Shown: positions 37,430-48,815, counted from the first letter of the stretch. The stretch: DNA of 64,000 bases from Xanthomonas cissicola (GCF_008801575.1 NZ_VZPL01000020.1:18355-82354), one strand, 5' to 3'. The notes: a model not told the origin generated them from the sequence alone. Translations and numbers: made by a program.

Positions 37430-37755
37430 GACCGGCAGTTCCGACCGGCACCTCTGCCAGCCGGAACTGGCCGCCGCAGGACGCCGGACCTGGGGCGAGG
37501 CCACGGCTTCGCTCCCCGGCGACAGTCGCGCCGTAGAATAGGCGCGGTTGCCCGCCCGGCTGCGAATAGATTGGCCAACAGCTCCATGGCGTGACCGCTT
37601 GCGGACGCGGCTGGTATGCGAATTCGGCACGTACGCCCGTACGGTGCAGGGTTGCACGCCTTCCGCGCCGCACACGCGCTGTCCGCCGGAGCGCTGGCCG
37701 TTCGAACTGGCTCGTGGCCTCGGCTGCGGGCCGTTTTTTTTCCAGAGGTGATTAG

Positions 37756-38655
37756 ATGGAATTCAAGGATTACTACGCAACGCTCGGCGTGGAGCCCAGT
37801 GCAGGCGATGCGGAGATCAAGACCGCCTACCGCCGGCTCGCGCGCAAATATCACCCCGACGTCAGCAAGGAAGCCGGCGCCGAAGACAAGTTCAAGGCGA
37901 TCAACGAAGCCTACGAAGCGCTGCGCGACCCGGCCAAGCGCAAGGCCTACGACCAGTTGAAGGCGCAGGGATTCCGCCCGGGCGACGAGTTCCAGGCCCC
38001 GCCCAATTACGGCGGCGGGCAGGGCTTCGATTTCGAAGAAGTGTTCGGCAACGGCGGCGCTGGTGGCGGCTTCAGCGATTTCTTCGAGAGCCTGTTCGCC
38101 GGCCAGCGCGGTGGCCGTCCGCGCGGCCCGGGTGCCGGGCCTGGTGCAGGTGCCGGCCCGCAGGCGCGCGGCGACACCCGCGCCAAGCTTGCGGTGCCGC
38201 TGGAAGCGGTGTATTCGGGCGACAGCGTGCGCATCACCATCAACGGCAAGCAGCTGGATGTGCGCGTGCCCAAGGGCGTGCAGCCCGGCCAGGTGATCCG
38301 CCTGAGCGGGCAGGGCAACGGCGGCGGCAACCTGTTGCTGGAGATCGAATACGCGGCGCATCCGCATTTCGAGGTGGACGGGCGCAACATCCTGTACACC
38401 TTGCAGGTCATGCCCTGGCAGGCCGCGCTGGGCACGACCATCAGCGTGCCCACCCTGGGCGGCCCGGTCGAATTGAAGGTGCCGGCCGACTCGGATGCCG
38501 GGCGCAAGCTGCGGCTGCGCGGTCGCGGCCTGCCGGGCACCACCCCGGGCGACCAGATCGTGGAACTGGAAATCCTCGCCCCGGCCCCCACCGACGATGC
38601 GCAGAAGAAGGCCTACCGCAATCTGGCCAAGGCGTTCGGCGAGACCGTGAGCTGA
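37756..38655 (+). CDS. cbpA: CbpA/DnaJ-class co-chaperone
   Basis: Type II J-protein that stimulates DnaK; the Escherichia homologue also binds curved DNA. It has 299 residues: J domain (1-70) with YRRLARKYHPDVS containing the HPD tripeptide, a Gly/Phe-rich linker (about 85-140), and two beta C-terminal domains (DVRVPKGVQPGQVIRLSGQG; LKVPADSDAGRKLRLRGRGLPG). No zinc-finger cysteines, so it is not DnaJ itself. ATG 37756 has CCAGAGGTG upstream. It lies downstream of hsp20. Confidence 0.92.
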   Translation: MEFKDYYATLGVEPSAGDAEIKTAYRRLARKYHPDVSKEAGAEDKFKAINEAYEALRDPAKRKAYDQLKAQGFRPGDEFQAPPNYGGGQGFDFEEVFGNGGAGGGFSDFFESLFAGQRGGRPRGPGAGPGAGAGPQARGDTRAKLAVPLEAVYSGDSVRITINGKQLDVRVPKGVQPGQVIRLSGQGNGGGNLLLEIEYAAHPHFEVDGRNILYTLQVMPWQAALGTTISVPTLGGPVELKVPADSDAGRKLRLRGRGLPGTTPGDQIVELEILAPAPTDDAQKKAYRNLAKAFGETVS

Positions 38656-38787
38656 GCAGCGCGGGCCAGATCAGCTTTGCGCGCGCAAGGGTTGGGTGAG
38701 GCCACGCGCGCTCAGCGCTGAGGCGGTTGATGTCGATCCGCATCGTCGAGTCTTGGCCGCTGGCTCAGCCGGCGCTGGGGAAGGGGG

Positions 38788-38826
38788 CCAGCCCCTCTCC
38801 TTTGGAAGAGGGGCTGGGGTGAGGGT
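38788..38826. repeat. REP-like hairpin after cbpA
   Basis: CCAGCCCCTCT-CCTTTGGA-AGAGGGGCTGG followed by GGTGAGGG, the same CCCTCTCC/GTGAGGG units as in the 28.1-kb repeat. It sits in the 476-bp gap 38656-39131, where no gene was recognised. Confidence 0.65.
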
Positions 38827-39131
38827 TTGGCTGCCCCGCAACGTGATCATCAACTTGATCAGGATCCCACCTCCTCCAGCGCTACGCGCTCCTTCCCTGC
38901 CATAAAAGCGGAGTAGGCAGGAGAGCGAATCAACGCGGCCGCTCGGTGAGTCCTGTATTGAATCCAGCCTGTGCTATTGGACGTAATGGCTCCAGCTACT
39001 CAAAAACAGCGCGTCGATCCATACATGTCTGGCCACGCTCGCCGACCACGAACCCTCCAGCAACTCACCTGGCCCAGCTACCGAAAGCGCGGCCGGCGCA
39101 CTACACTCGCCGCGCACACTAGGGGAAACAC

Positions 39132-39518
39132 ATGGCACGTATTTTGATCGTCGACGACTCGCCGTCGCAGCTGCTGGGGATTCAGCGCATCGTCGAGAAG
39201 CTGGGGCACGAAACCATCACCGCCACCGATGGTGCCGCCGGCGTGGAAGCGGCCAAGCAATCGCTGCCGGATCTGGTGCTGATGGACGTGGTGATGCCCA
39301 ACCTCAACGGATTCCAGGCCACGCGCACGCTCAAGCGCGAGCCCACCACCCAGCATATTCCGGTCATCCTGGTCACCACCAAGGATCAGGACACCGACCG
39401 CATGTGGGGCATGCGCCAGGGGGCCCGCGCCTACATCACCAAGCCGTTCTCCGAAGACGAGCTGCTGGAAGTAATGGAGCGTGTGTTCAACCAGAAAGAA
39501 GAGCCGCCGAAAGCGTAA
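39132..39518 (+). CDS. single-domain response regulator, PilH/CheY-like
   Basis: A 128-residue receiver domain without output module. Conserved acidic pair in LIVDDSP, phospho-acceptor Asp near 53 in DLVLMDVVMPNLNGFQATR, Thr/Lys switch in VTTKDQDTDRMW and ITKPFSEDELLEVM. The GFQATR and TKDQ.TD.WG pattern is typical of PilH/PilG regulators of twitching motility. It stands alone, not next to a histidine kinase or the pil-chp cluster, so the partner is unknown. ATG 39132 follows AGGGGAAAC. An alternative reading is a CheY-like protein of another chemosensory system. Confidence 0.88.
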   Translation: MARILIVDDSPSQLLGIQRIVEKLGHETITATDGAAGVEAAKQSLPDLVLMDVVMPNLNGFQATRTLKREPTTQHIPVILVTTKDQDTDRMWGMRQGARAYITKPFSEDELLEVMERVFNQKEEPPKA

Positions 39519-40205
39519 GTGCACCGGCCAGGCGTGATCGACGTCGGATTTCGGCAACGCAGATGTGGGATTAGCGGGAGACGGTCCAACCCTCTCCCGG
39601 GGGAGGGAGTCCGATGAGGACTCGGCAATCGGGCGATGCGGACGTCGACGTCGTCTCGCGCCATCGCATCGCAGCGAGACCTTCAGTCTATGCCGAGCGC
39701 CACCTTCTGCCGATGGGCAAGGGCAGAGCAGTTGGGGTGACGCCCGCGGCGCAGCCGTCGTCGCCTTGGAACAACGTGTGGTTGAAAGGATGGGTGCCAA
39801 GGACGCAATCGCCGCTTGGCACGCACGCTTTCCGCCTCCCATCGCCTCCCGTGCCCGAAATCCTGCCAAGCAGGCACGCGCCCGGTAAACGGTCTTCAGC
39901 CGCCAAGACCAATCATGTGCCCGGCCGCGCGCATTAGACGCGTGCGCAGCGCTCGACAGGGGCAGCCCGTGCCTGCCGCCGGCACGTCGCATCCTGGTCT
40001 TCAGGTACTCAGCGCGAAGGCCCTCGCCGGACAACCATTGCCTGTGTCCCAGCCCAGCCCGATCCGTCCCGCCGGCTAAACCAACAATGCATCGCACCGG
40101 GCCTTTCAAAACGGTGTGTCTGCCCCATCTAGTAGAATCGGCGAATCAAACAACATGGCGGCACTGCGGGACTGGCCCGCACAGCCCCTCGATCATGGAG
40201 CGTGC
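39519..40205. other. 687-bp gap with one REP-like hairpin
   Basis: No gene supported. A hairpin of the CCTCTCCCGGGGGAGGG type lies at about 39589-39608 followed by GTCCGATGAGGA, again the REP family of this genome. The remaining sequence has normal GC but no recognisable coding pattern. The hflK promoter must lie near the right end, but no clear boxes were seen. Confidence 0.5.
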
Positions 40206-41333
40206 ATGGCCTGGAACACACCCGGCAACAAGGGCGGAGACGGCCCGGATCCCAACCGTCGCAGGTCCTGGGGCCCGCGCGGTGGTGGCAACGGTGGCGG
40301 TTGGGGCAATCTGCCCGCTCCGTTGAAGGAGCTGTTCGATGGCGGCGTGGGGCGCTGGATCCTGGTCGCGGTGGTGCTGATGGTGCTGTTCTCCAGCTTC
40401 CAGCTCATCGGCGAGCAGCAGCGTGGCGTGGTGCTGCGCTTCGGCCAGTACTCGCGCATCCTGCAGCCCGGCCCGAACTTCAAGCTGCCCTGGCCGATCG
40501 AGTCGGTGCGCAAGGTCAATGCCACCGAGATCAAGACCTTCAGCAACCAGGTGCCGGTGCTGACGCGCGACGAAAACATCGTCAACGTGTCGCTCAACGT
40601 GCAGTACCAGATCAGCGACCCGCGCAAATACCTGTTCGGTTCGCGCAATGCCGATCTGGTGCTGGAGCAGGCCGCGCAAAGTGCCGTGCGTGAGCAGGTG
40701 GGGCGTTCGGACCTCAATACCGTGCTCAACAATCGCGGCCCGCTGGCGATCGCGTCCAAGGATCGTCTGCAAGCGGCGCTGGATGCCTATAACACCGGCC
40801 TGGCGGTCACCGGCGTGACCTTGCCGGATGCGCGCCCGCCGGAAGAAGTGAAGCCGGCCTTCGACGAGGTCAATGGTGCCCAACAGGTGCGCGAGCGCCT
40901 GATCAACGAAGCGCAGGCCTACGCCGCCAAGGTGGTGCCCGAAGCGCGCGGCCAGGGTGCACGCACCCGTACCGGTGCCGAAGGCTACAAGCAGGCCACC
41001 ATTTCGAAGGCCGAGGGTGATGCCGACCGCTTCACGCTGTTGCAGGCCCAGTACGCCGGCGCGCCGGAAGTCACCCGCAAGCGGCTGTGGCTGGAAACCG
41101 TGCAGAAGGTGCTGTCGGAGAACCGCAAGGTCATCGGTAGCGATGGCCGCCAGGTCATCTACGTGCCATTGCCGGCCGATGCCAGCAAGCCGGCCGCTAC
41201 CGGCGGCACTGCCAGCATGCCGTCGATGGTGCCCCAGGGCGTGCTGTTGAATCCGCCGCAAAGCGCCAGTAGCGAGGCCATCCGCAACCCGGAGCGCGGC
41301 CCGCGCCCGACTGGCCGTGAGGGAACCGAATAA
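40206..41333 (+). CDS. hflK: FtsH protease modulator HflK
   Basis: SPFH/prohibitin-family membrane protein that forms a large complex with HflC around the FtsH protease. It has 375 residues: a Gly-rich N-terminal tail (GGGNGGGWG), one membrane helix (about 47-65), the band-7 domain (GEQQRGVVLRFGQYSRILQPGPNFKLPWP; NVSLNVQYQISDPRKYLF), and a charged helical tail with AEAYA-like repeats. ATG 40206 begins the family-like MAWNTPG; the longer frame has none. The stop overlaps the hflC start (TAATG), so translation is coupled. Confidence 0.95.
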   Translation: MAWNTPGNKGGDGPDPNRRRSWGPRGGGNGGGWGNLPAPLKELFDGGVGRWILVAVVLMVLFSSFQLIGEQQRGVVLRFGQYSRILQPGPNFKLPWPIESVRKVNATEIKTFSNQVPVLTRDENIVNVSLNVQYQISDPRKYLFGSRNADLVLEQAAQSAVREQVGRSDLNTVLNNRGPLAIASKDRLQAALDAYNTGLAVTGVTLPDARPPEEVKPAFDEVNGAQQVRERLINEAQAYAAKVVPEARGQGARTRTGAEGYKQATISKAEGDADRFTLLQAQYAGAPEVTRKRLWLETVQKVLSENRKVIGSDGRQVIYVPLPADASKPAATGGTASMPSMVPQGVLLNPPQSASSEAIRNPERGPRPTGREGTE

Positions 41334-42196
41334 TGAAGAATTCGCTAGTCATCGGCCTGATCATCGCCGTGTTGCTGACCCTGATGGGCTCGGTATTCGT
41401 CGTGCGCGAAGACCAGACCGCCATGGTGCTCAACCTGGGCCGTGTGGTGCGTGCCGACCTCAAGCCCGGCCTGCATTTCAAGATTCCGGTGGTGGAATCG
41501 GTGCGCGTGTTCGACCGCCGCTTCCAGGTGCTGGACACCGCTCCGGCGCGTTACTTCACTGCCGAGCAGAAAGACGTCAGCGTGGATTTCTTCGCCATCG
41601 GTTACATCTCCGACGTGCGGGCGTTCTATCGTGCGACCGGTGGCGAGGAATCGGTGGCCAACTCGCGCCTGGCCCCGATCATCACCGACTCGCTGCGCAA
41701 CCAGATCAACTCGCGCACGCTGCAACAGCTGGTCTCCGGCGATCGCAGCGAGCTGATCGCCAACCAGCTCAAGGGCATCAACGGCGCCATCAAGGGCCTG
41801 GGGATGCAGATCACCGACCTGCGCATCAAGCAGATCGACCTGCCGACCGACAGCCAGGTGATCACCGACGTGTACGAGCGCATGCGCGCCCAGCGCAAGC
41901 AGGAAGCCAGCAAGCTGCGCGCCGAAGGCGAAGAGCAGGCCCTGACCATCCGCGCGCAAGCCGACCGCGAGTCCACCGTGATCGTGGCCGACGCCGAGCG
42001 CGACGCCCAGAAGCTGCGTGGCGAAGGCGATGCCGAAGCGGCGCGCATCTACGGCCAGGCCGGTTCCAAGGACCCGTCGTTCTATGCGTTCTACCGCAGC
42101 CTGGAGGCCTACCGCAGCTCCATGACCGACGGCAACGGCGTGGTGGTGCTGGACAAAAACGACCCGTTCCTGCAGTACCTCAAGAGCGATCGTTGA
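41333..42196 (+). CDS. hflC: FtsH protease modulator HflC
   Basis: Partner of HflK. It has 287 residues: N-terminal membrane helix (about 5-21), band-7 domain starting FVVREDQTAMVLNLGRVVR, a coiled helical part with RMRAQRKQEASKLRAEGEEQA, and the C-terminal PSFYAFYRSLEAYR typical of HflC. A strong terminator follows 17 bp after the stop, so in this genome the hflK-hflC message ends here and purA is made separately. Confidence 0.96.
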   Translation: MKNSLVIGLIIAVLLTLMGSVFVVREDQTAMVLNLGRVVRADLKPGLHFKIPVVESVRVFDRRFQVLDTAPARYFTAEQKDVSVDFFAIGYISDVRAFYRATGGEESVANSRLAPIITDSLRNQINSRTLQQLVSGDRSELIANQLKGINGAIKGLGMQITDLRIKQIDLPTDSQVITDVYERMRAQRKQEASKLRAEGEEQALTIRAQADRESTVIVADAERDAQKLRGEGDAEAARIYGQAGSKDPSFYAFYRSLEAYRSSMTDGNGVVVLDKNDPFLQYLKSDR

Positions 42197-42213
42197 TCGT
42201 ATCCTGAGAGTGC

Positions 42214-42246
42214 AAAAACGCCCGCCAGATGCGGGCGTTTTTGTTT
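42214..42246 (+). terminator. terminator after hflC
   Basis: AAAAACGCCCGC-CAGAT-GCGGGCGTTTTT, perfect 12-base stem with T-run. With its flanking A-run it can also serve the convergent acyltransferase gene on the minus strand. Confidence 0.9.
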
Positions 42247-42299
42247 CAATGCATCAGCCGGCTGTCGGACTTCCGGATGCATCTGAAGTGGAGCGGACA

Positions 42300-43436
42300 T
42301 CATGCGCGGTCGAGTTGTCTGTTGGCCGAGGCGGGCGGCGTACTCGCTGCCATGCGCTTGACCTTGGGTCCCATCCGCCTGCCCAGCGCGATTGCCGGCA
42401 CTTCGATGAAGCGGTAGGTCAGCGATGCGATTGGCAATGTGACCAGCAACGTTGCCGCCGCACACATCGCATAAGACACGACGGAATTGGGTATTGTGTC
42501 CTGGATGCGCCGAAACACCGGGATCAGTAACGCGATCACCACTGGGTGACCGAGATAGACTGAATAGCTGATCTTGCCCAGGAAGCCGGTGACAGCATTG
42601 ACCACCATGCGTAGTGGCGATTGCGACAGGCCGACCAGCAGTAACGCATACATCAGCCCGCTTGAGATCCAGCTGGTTGCTGAGCCGATGTCTGCCAGCG
42701 TGTGCAAGGCGATCGTTGCTGCCAGACCCAACGCCCCCGTGGCGATCAGCAGCCTGCCCCAGCGTTGTGCCTTGGCCGTGCCCATTGCAGCGAATTTTTC
42801 GTAGGCGAAGAAGGTACACAAACCGATGGCGAAGACCGGTAGATGACGCAGCAGGCCGTAGTCGCCGATCAATGCAGTGCCTGTGTCTCCCAGCATGCCC
42901 GAGCCGGCCAGACCCGCAAACCCCAACAGGCACAGCGCCAGCAGCAACGCTCTGGTCATTGTGGTGACGACAATGAACAGCATCGGAAATACGGCATAGA
43001 ACAACATTTCCACGCCAATGGCCCAGCTGGCCCAGACGATACCCGTTTCCCGCCCGGGCACCAGGTTGAAGGTAAATGACACGTTCGCTGCGATCTCGTC
43101 CCAGCCATGGCCGGCATGCGTGCCGCGCCCGTCTCGGTACAGCGAAAACGCAAGCCAGCAGTAAAACAGCGGCGCGATTCGAAACAGCCGGTGCAGATAA
43201 AAACTGAGCATCGGTCTGCCGGTCGCTGCGTGGCGGGGCATCGTGTAGCACAGCGAAAAAGCACTGATGACAAAGAACAATGCAACCCCGTTGCCGCCTG
43301 CCGTTAGTACGGGCGCTAGCCATGGGCCTGGAGAAATTGCCGGCGCAGGCATGGCCATGACGTGGAACACCACGACATACAGCGCAGCCAAACCACGCAG
43401 TGCATCCAGGAAAACCAACCGATCGTTCTTGACCAT
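42300..43436 (-). CDS. acyltransferase 3 family membrane protein
   Basis: A 378-residue polytopic protein with about ten membrane segments. N-terminal LDALRGLAALYVVVFHV carries the family His after the first helix; FFVISAFSL, FYLHRLFRIAPLF and the late KISYSVYLGHPVVI with a second His fit acyltransferase 3 (O-acetylation of polysaccharide or lipid, e.g. OafA-like). It has no SGNH domain. The substrate cannot be told. It lies on the opposite strand inside the conserved hflK-hflC-DUF2065-purA order, so it appears inserted. Confidence 0.88.
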   Translation of the reverse strand: MVKNDRLVFLDALRGLAALYVVVFHVMAMPAPAISPGPWLAPVLTAGGNGVALFFVISAFSLCYTMPRHAATGRPMLSFYLHRLFRIAPLFYCWLAFSLYRDGRGTHAGHGWDEIAANVSFTFNLVPGRETGIVWASWAIGVEMLFYAVFPMLFIVVTTMTRALLLALCLLGFAGLAGSGMLGDTGTALIGDYGLLRHLPVFAIGLCTFFAYEKFAAMGTAKAQRWGRLLIATGALGLAATIALHTLADIGSATSWISSGLMYALLLVGLSQSPLRMVVNAVTGFLGKISYSVYLGHPVVIALLIPVFRRIQDTIPNSVVSYAMCAAATLLVTLPIASLTYRFIEVPAIALGRRMGPKVKRMAASTPPASANRQLDRA

Positions 43437-43757
43437 GCGTCCTTGCCGATGTGGAGAGGGCGCAACGATAGGCGCTGTTGCCCGTCAGCTCAAATGGAAG
43501 ATGCTGCAACGAGCTAGGTGTTTACGTTGCGGGATTTGATGCACGCAAGCTGCGCGAAGTGATTGACTAGTCTTGGTCGCGATTGCTCGTCTGCAGGCGG
43601 TGGGCCGTGATACAGGTTACGCATGGTCTGCATTCTTCGATGCCATGGTCCATTGTGTGGGACGCAGCGATGCTGCCCATGGGCAGATTAGGCAGGGCAG
43701 TGCTCCACCGGCGTATCAACCCAGGCACACTCTGCTGCCCTCCAGTGGTGCGCCCTC
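43437..43757. other. 321-bp gap, nothing recognised
   Basis: Divergent region between the acyltransferase and the DUF2065 gene. No gene, no good hairpin. It must hold promoters in both directions, but no consensus boxes stand out. Confidence 0.35.
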
Positions 43758-43943
43758 GTGCATGACTTCGTAACCGCCTTGTGCCTGATCGTCATCATCG
43801 AAGGCCTGTTGCTGTTAACCGTGCCGGTTGCCTGGAAGCGCATTGTCGAACAGCTGTTCAGCCTTCCCACGTCGCAGCTGCGCGCCATTGGTGGTGGCAT
43901 GTTAGTGCTAGGTGCGATTGCGTTGTGGATTGTGCGGCACTGA
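43758..43943 (+). CDS. DUF2065 (YjeT-like) small membrane protein
   Basis: A 61-residue protein with two membrane helices (about 4-22 and 44-58) joined by AWKRIVEQLFSLPTSQLRAIGGG, matching the YjeT/DUF2065 pattern (PKAWKK..., LP...LR.FGGG). GTG 43758 is the start; no in-frame ATG precedes the first helix. In Escherichia yjeT lies between hflC and purA. The same neighbours occur here, except that an acyltransferase gene now separates it from hflC. Function unknown. Confidence 0.88.
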   Translation: MHDFVTALCLIVIIEGLLLLTVPVAWKRIVEQLFSLPTSQLRAIGGGMLVLGAIALWIVRH

Positions 43944-45716
<1,773 letters not shown>

Positions 45717-45742
45717 TTGGCTGATGCGTGATTGAACCGACG

Positions 45743-45771
45743 AAAGCCCTGCGAAAGCGGGGCTTTTGTTT
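45743..45771 (+). terminator. terminator after purA
   Basis: AAAGCCCTGC-GAAA-GCGGGGCTTT, a ten-pair stem with one G-U pair and a GAAA tetraloop, followed by TGTTT. It is 26 bp past the purA stop. Confidence 0.85.
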
Positions 45772-46092
45772 GCAGAACGCCATTGCGTTGCCTCATCCAC
45801 GCGCCCCGCACCTTCCTGACGGCTGCAGATGAAGTGGTGTTGGTCGCCCTCGCCCGATCGATGCGGGGCGGGTTCAGCATGGCCGTGTAGCATGCTCGCG
45901 CCAGCCGGGATTGCCTTGCCCTGGTTCGATGCATGCGTGCCCTGTCGTTGCCGTGGCTTCTCTTTGACGTGTGTGTCTTCGCGTCTGTCAGGCAGGCGCA
46001 TGACTTTCGGCCGTGTGTGGTCTTGCGGGCCGGCGCCATGATGCTGGCCGCTGTACGACTTCGTTTACTTCATTACTCTTTTTAGGAATGTC
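45772..46092. other. 321-bp gap, nothing recognised
   Basis: Between the purA terminator and the aminopeptidase. The antisense open frames here are not supported by any motif. TTTAGGAATG directly before the aminopeptidase ATG is its ribosome site. Confidence 0.35.
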
Positions 46093-48765
46093 ATGCGCCA
46101 GATCCTGGTGACTGCTATTACGCTGGCCCTGGCCAGCACCTGCGCCGTTGTGCCGGCTCACGCTGCTGTCGCTGCACCGGAGGCGGTCAGCGCATCGGCC
46201 GCGCAGGTCACCAGCCAGTTGCCGCGCACGGCCAAGCCCACCCACTACGCGGTGGAGATCACACCGCATGCCGACAAGATGACCTTCGACGGCAAGGTGG
46301 CCATCGACATCGTGGTGCTACAAGCCACCGACCGCATCGTATTGCAGGCGGCCAACCTCAGCTTCGCGCGCAGTACCTTGGCGCAGCGCAAGGGGGGCAC
46401 GCCGCAGACGGCCAAGGTCAGCACCGATGAGCAGGCGCAGACCGCCACCTTCGCCTTCGACAGACCGCTGGCACCGGGCAACTACGTGTTGTCCATCGAG
46501 TACAGCGGTGTGATCAATACGCAGGCCAACGGTTTATTCGCGCTGGATTACGCCACCGCGCAAGGCCAGCGCCGCGCGTTGTTCACCCAGTTCGAAAACT
46601 CCGATGCACGCCGCTTCATTCCGTCGTGGGACGAGCCTGATTTCAAGGCTACCTTCGACCTGGCAGTCAATGCGCCGGCCGCGCAGATGGCGGTGAGCAA
46701 CATGCCGGTTGCCTCGTCCGGCAATGGTGCCGGCGGCATGAAGCGCGTGGCTTTCCAGACCACGCCCAAGATGTCCACGTACCTGTTGTTCCTGAGTGTC
46801 GGCGACTTCGAGCGGGCGACGCGCAAGGCCGACAATGGCACCGAGATCGGCGTGATCGCGCAGAAAGGCAAGGTGGACCAGGCGCAGTTCGCACTGGATT
46901 CCGGCCGCGATGTGCTGCACGAATACAACGCCTATTTCGGCATTCCATATCCGTTGCCGAAGCTGGACAACATCGCCGCACCCGGGCAAAGCCAGTTCTT
47001 CAGCGCAATGGAAAACTGGGGAGCGATCTTCACCTTCGAATACTCGCTACTGCTCGACCCAGCCACTTCCAACATCGACGACAAGCAGGACGTTTTCACC
47101 GTTGCCGCGCACGAGATCGCGCATCAATGGTTCGGTAATCTGGTGACCATGGCCTGGTGGGACGACCTGTGGCTCAACGAAGGGTTCGCCAACTGGATGG
47201 AGGCGCGCACCACGCACAAGCTGCACCCGGAGTGGGACATCGACAACACCGGCGCAGCCTTCAAAAGCCGCGCGGCGATGCAGCGCGATGCCTATGTCAC
47301 CACCCACCCGGTGGTGCAGCACGTCGCCACCGTGGAGCAGGCCAGCCAGGCATTCGACCAGATCACCTACGACAAGGGCGAAGCGGTGATCGCCATGCTC
47401 GAAGACTATGTGGGCGCGGACAACTGGCGCAGCGGCGTGCGCAGCTATCTCAAACAACACCAATACGGCAATGCCGTCACCGATGCGCTGTGGCAGCAGA
47501 TCGATGCAGTGGCACCGGGCAAGCAGTTCACCCAGGTGGCGCACGACTTCACGTTGCAGCCGGGTGTGCCGTTGATCCAGGTCAGCGCCAGCTGCACGGC
47601 CGGCACCACGACCGTGCAGCTGAAACAAGGCCAATACACCGTCGACCGCCCCGACAAACAGCCATTGCGCTGGCATGTGCCCGTCACGGTGCGCGGTGCC
47701 AATGGCACGTCGGTGCGCGTATTGGTGGATGGCAGCGCGCAGCTGCAGCTAGCCGGCTGCGATGCGCCTGTCGTGGTCAATGCCGGGCAGAAGGGCTACT
47801 TCCGTACGCTGTATGCACCGGCGCAATTCACCGCGGTCACCAAAGGGTTCGACGCGTTGCCGGTGGTCGATCAGTTGGGCGTGCTGATGGATACCGCTGC
47901 GCTGGCACCGGTGGGGCTGCAGCCCGAAGCGGACCTGCTTGAGCTCACCGCCAAGGTGCCGGTCGGTGGCGCGCCGGATCTGTGGAAAGTGGTGTCCGAG
48001 ACGTATTCCAGCATCGATCGCCTGTTCGCGGGCGACCTCAAGGCGCAGGCCAGCTGGCGGCGCTTCGCGCGCGTGCGGCTTGCTCCCGAGTTCGCCACGC
48101 TCGGCTGGGACGAGCGCAAGAACGACAGTGCACAGACCAAGCAGCTGCGTGCCAGCCTGCTCAACAGCCTGAGCGCGCTGGACGATGCACAGGTGATTGC
48201 CGAAGCGCAGCGTCGTTTCGCTGCGTTCCAGGCCGACCCGGGCACGTTGTCGCCGGAGTTGCGTAGCACGGTGCTGCGCATCGTCGCCCGCCACGCCGAC
48301 GCGGCCACCTGGGACGCATTGCATGCCATGGCGAAGAAGGAAACTTCCTCGATGCTGCGCGACCAGTCCTACGCGTTGCTCGCCTACGCCAAGGACCCGG
48401 CATTGGCGCAGCGTGCCCTTGAACTTGCGCTCACCGACGAGCCCGGCGCCACCACTGGCGCCAGCATGATCGGCGATGTCGCCAGCGAGCACCCGGAGCT
48501 GGCATTCGACTTCGCCTTGGCGCATCGCACCCAGGTGGATACGCTGATCGACTCCACCTCGCGCGCCCGTTACTACCCGCACCTGGCTGCAGGCTCGAAC
48601 AGGCTGGAGACCATCGACAAGATCAAGGCGTACGCCGATACCTACCTGGCCCCCACCTCGCGCCGCGATGCAGAAACCGCCATCAGTACCATCCAGACGC
48701 GCGTGACGTTGCGCGAACGGCGCGTGCCACAGATTGCAGCCTGGTTGAAAAAGCGCAAAGCCTGA
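46093..48765 (+). CDS. secreted M1-family metallo-aminopeptidase
   Basis: Zinc aminopeptidase of 890 residues, exported by a signal peptide that ends near AHA-AVAA. The substrate-anchoring motif reads SAMEN in place of the usual GAMEN or GGMEN. The zinc site is complete: His340-Glu341-x2-His344 in HEIAHQWFG and Glu363 in NEGFANW, 18 residues later. The N-terminal beta domain (THYAVEITPHADKMTFDG) and the C-terminal ERAP1-like helical domain are full length. Compared with cytoplasmic PepN, the signal peptide and architecture fit periplasmic peptide use. A terminator follows 16 bp after the stop. Confidence 0.94.
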   Translation: MRQILVTAITLALASTCAVVPAHAAVAAPEAVSASAAQVTSQLPRTAKPTHYAVEITPHADKMTFDGKVAIDIVVLQATDRIVLQAANLSFARSTLAQRKGGTPQTAKVSTDEQAQTATFAFDRPLAPGNYVLSIEYSGVINTQANGLFALDYATAQGQRRALFTQFENSDARRFIPSWDEPDFKATFDLAVNAPAAQMAVSNMPVASSGNGAGGMKRVAFQTTPKMSTYLLFLSVGDFERATRKADNGTEIGVIAQKGKVDQAQFALDSGRDVLHEYNAYFGIPYPLPKLDNIAAPGQSQFFSAMENWGAIFTFEYSLLLDPATSNIDDKQDVFTVAAHEIAHQWFGNLVTMAWWDDLWLNEGFANWMEARTTHKLHPEWDIDNTGAAFKSRAAMQRDAYVTTHPVVQHVATVEQASQAFDQITYDKGEAVIAMLEDYVGADNWRSGVRSYLKQHQYGNAVTDALWQQIDAVAPGKQFTQVAHDFTLQPGVPLIQVSASCTAGTTTVQLKQGQYTVDRPDKQPLRWHVPVTVRGANGTSVRVLVDGSAQLQLAGCDAPVVVNAGQKGYFRTLYAPAQFTAVTKGFDALPVVDQLGVLMDTAALAPVGLQPEADLLELTAKVPVGGAPDLWKVVSETYSSIDRLFAGDLKAQASWRRFARVRLAPEFATLGWDERKNDSAQTKQLRASLLNSLSALDDAQVIAEAQRRFAAFQADPGTLSPELRSTVLRIVARHADAATWDALHAMAKKETSSMLRDQSYALLAYAKDPALAQRALELALTDEPGATTGASMIGDVASEHPELAFDFALAHRTQVDTLIDSTSRARYYPHLAAGSNRLETIDKIKAYADTYLAPTSRRDAETAISTIQTRVTLRERRVPQIAAWLKKRKA

Positions 48766-48780
48766 CGCGTTGCGTGGAAC

Positions 48781-48815
48781 AACAAAAAGCCCGGTAGTTT
48801 CCGGGCTTTTTGTTT
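48781..48815 (+). terminator. terminator after the aminopeptidase
   Basis: AACAAAAAGCCCGG-TAGTTT-CCGGGCTTTTTGTTT, a 14-pair stem with T-run, 16 bp after the stop. Works in both directions. Confidence 0.9.
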
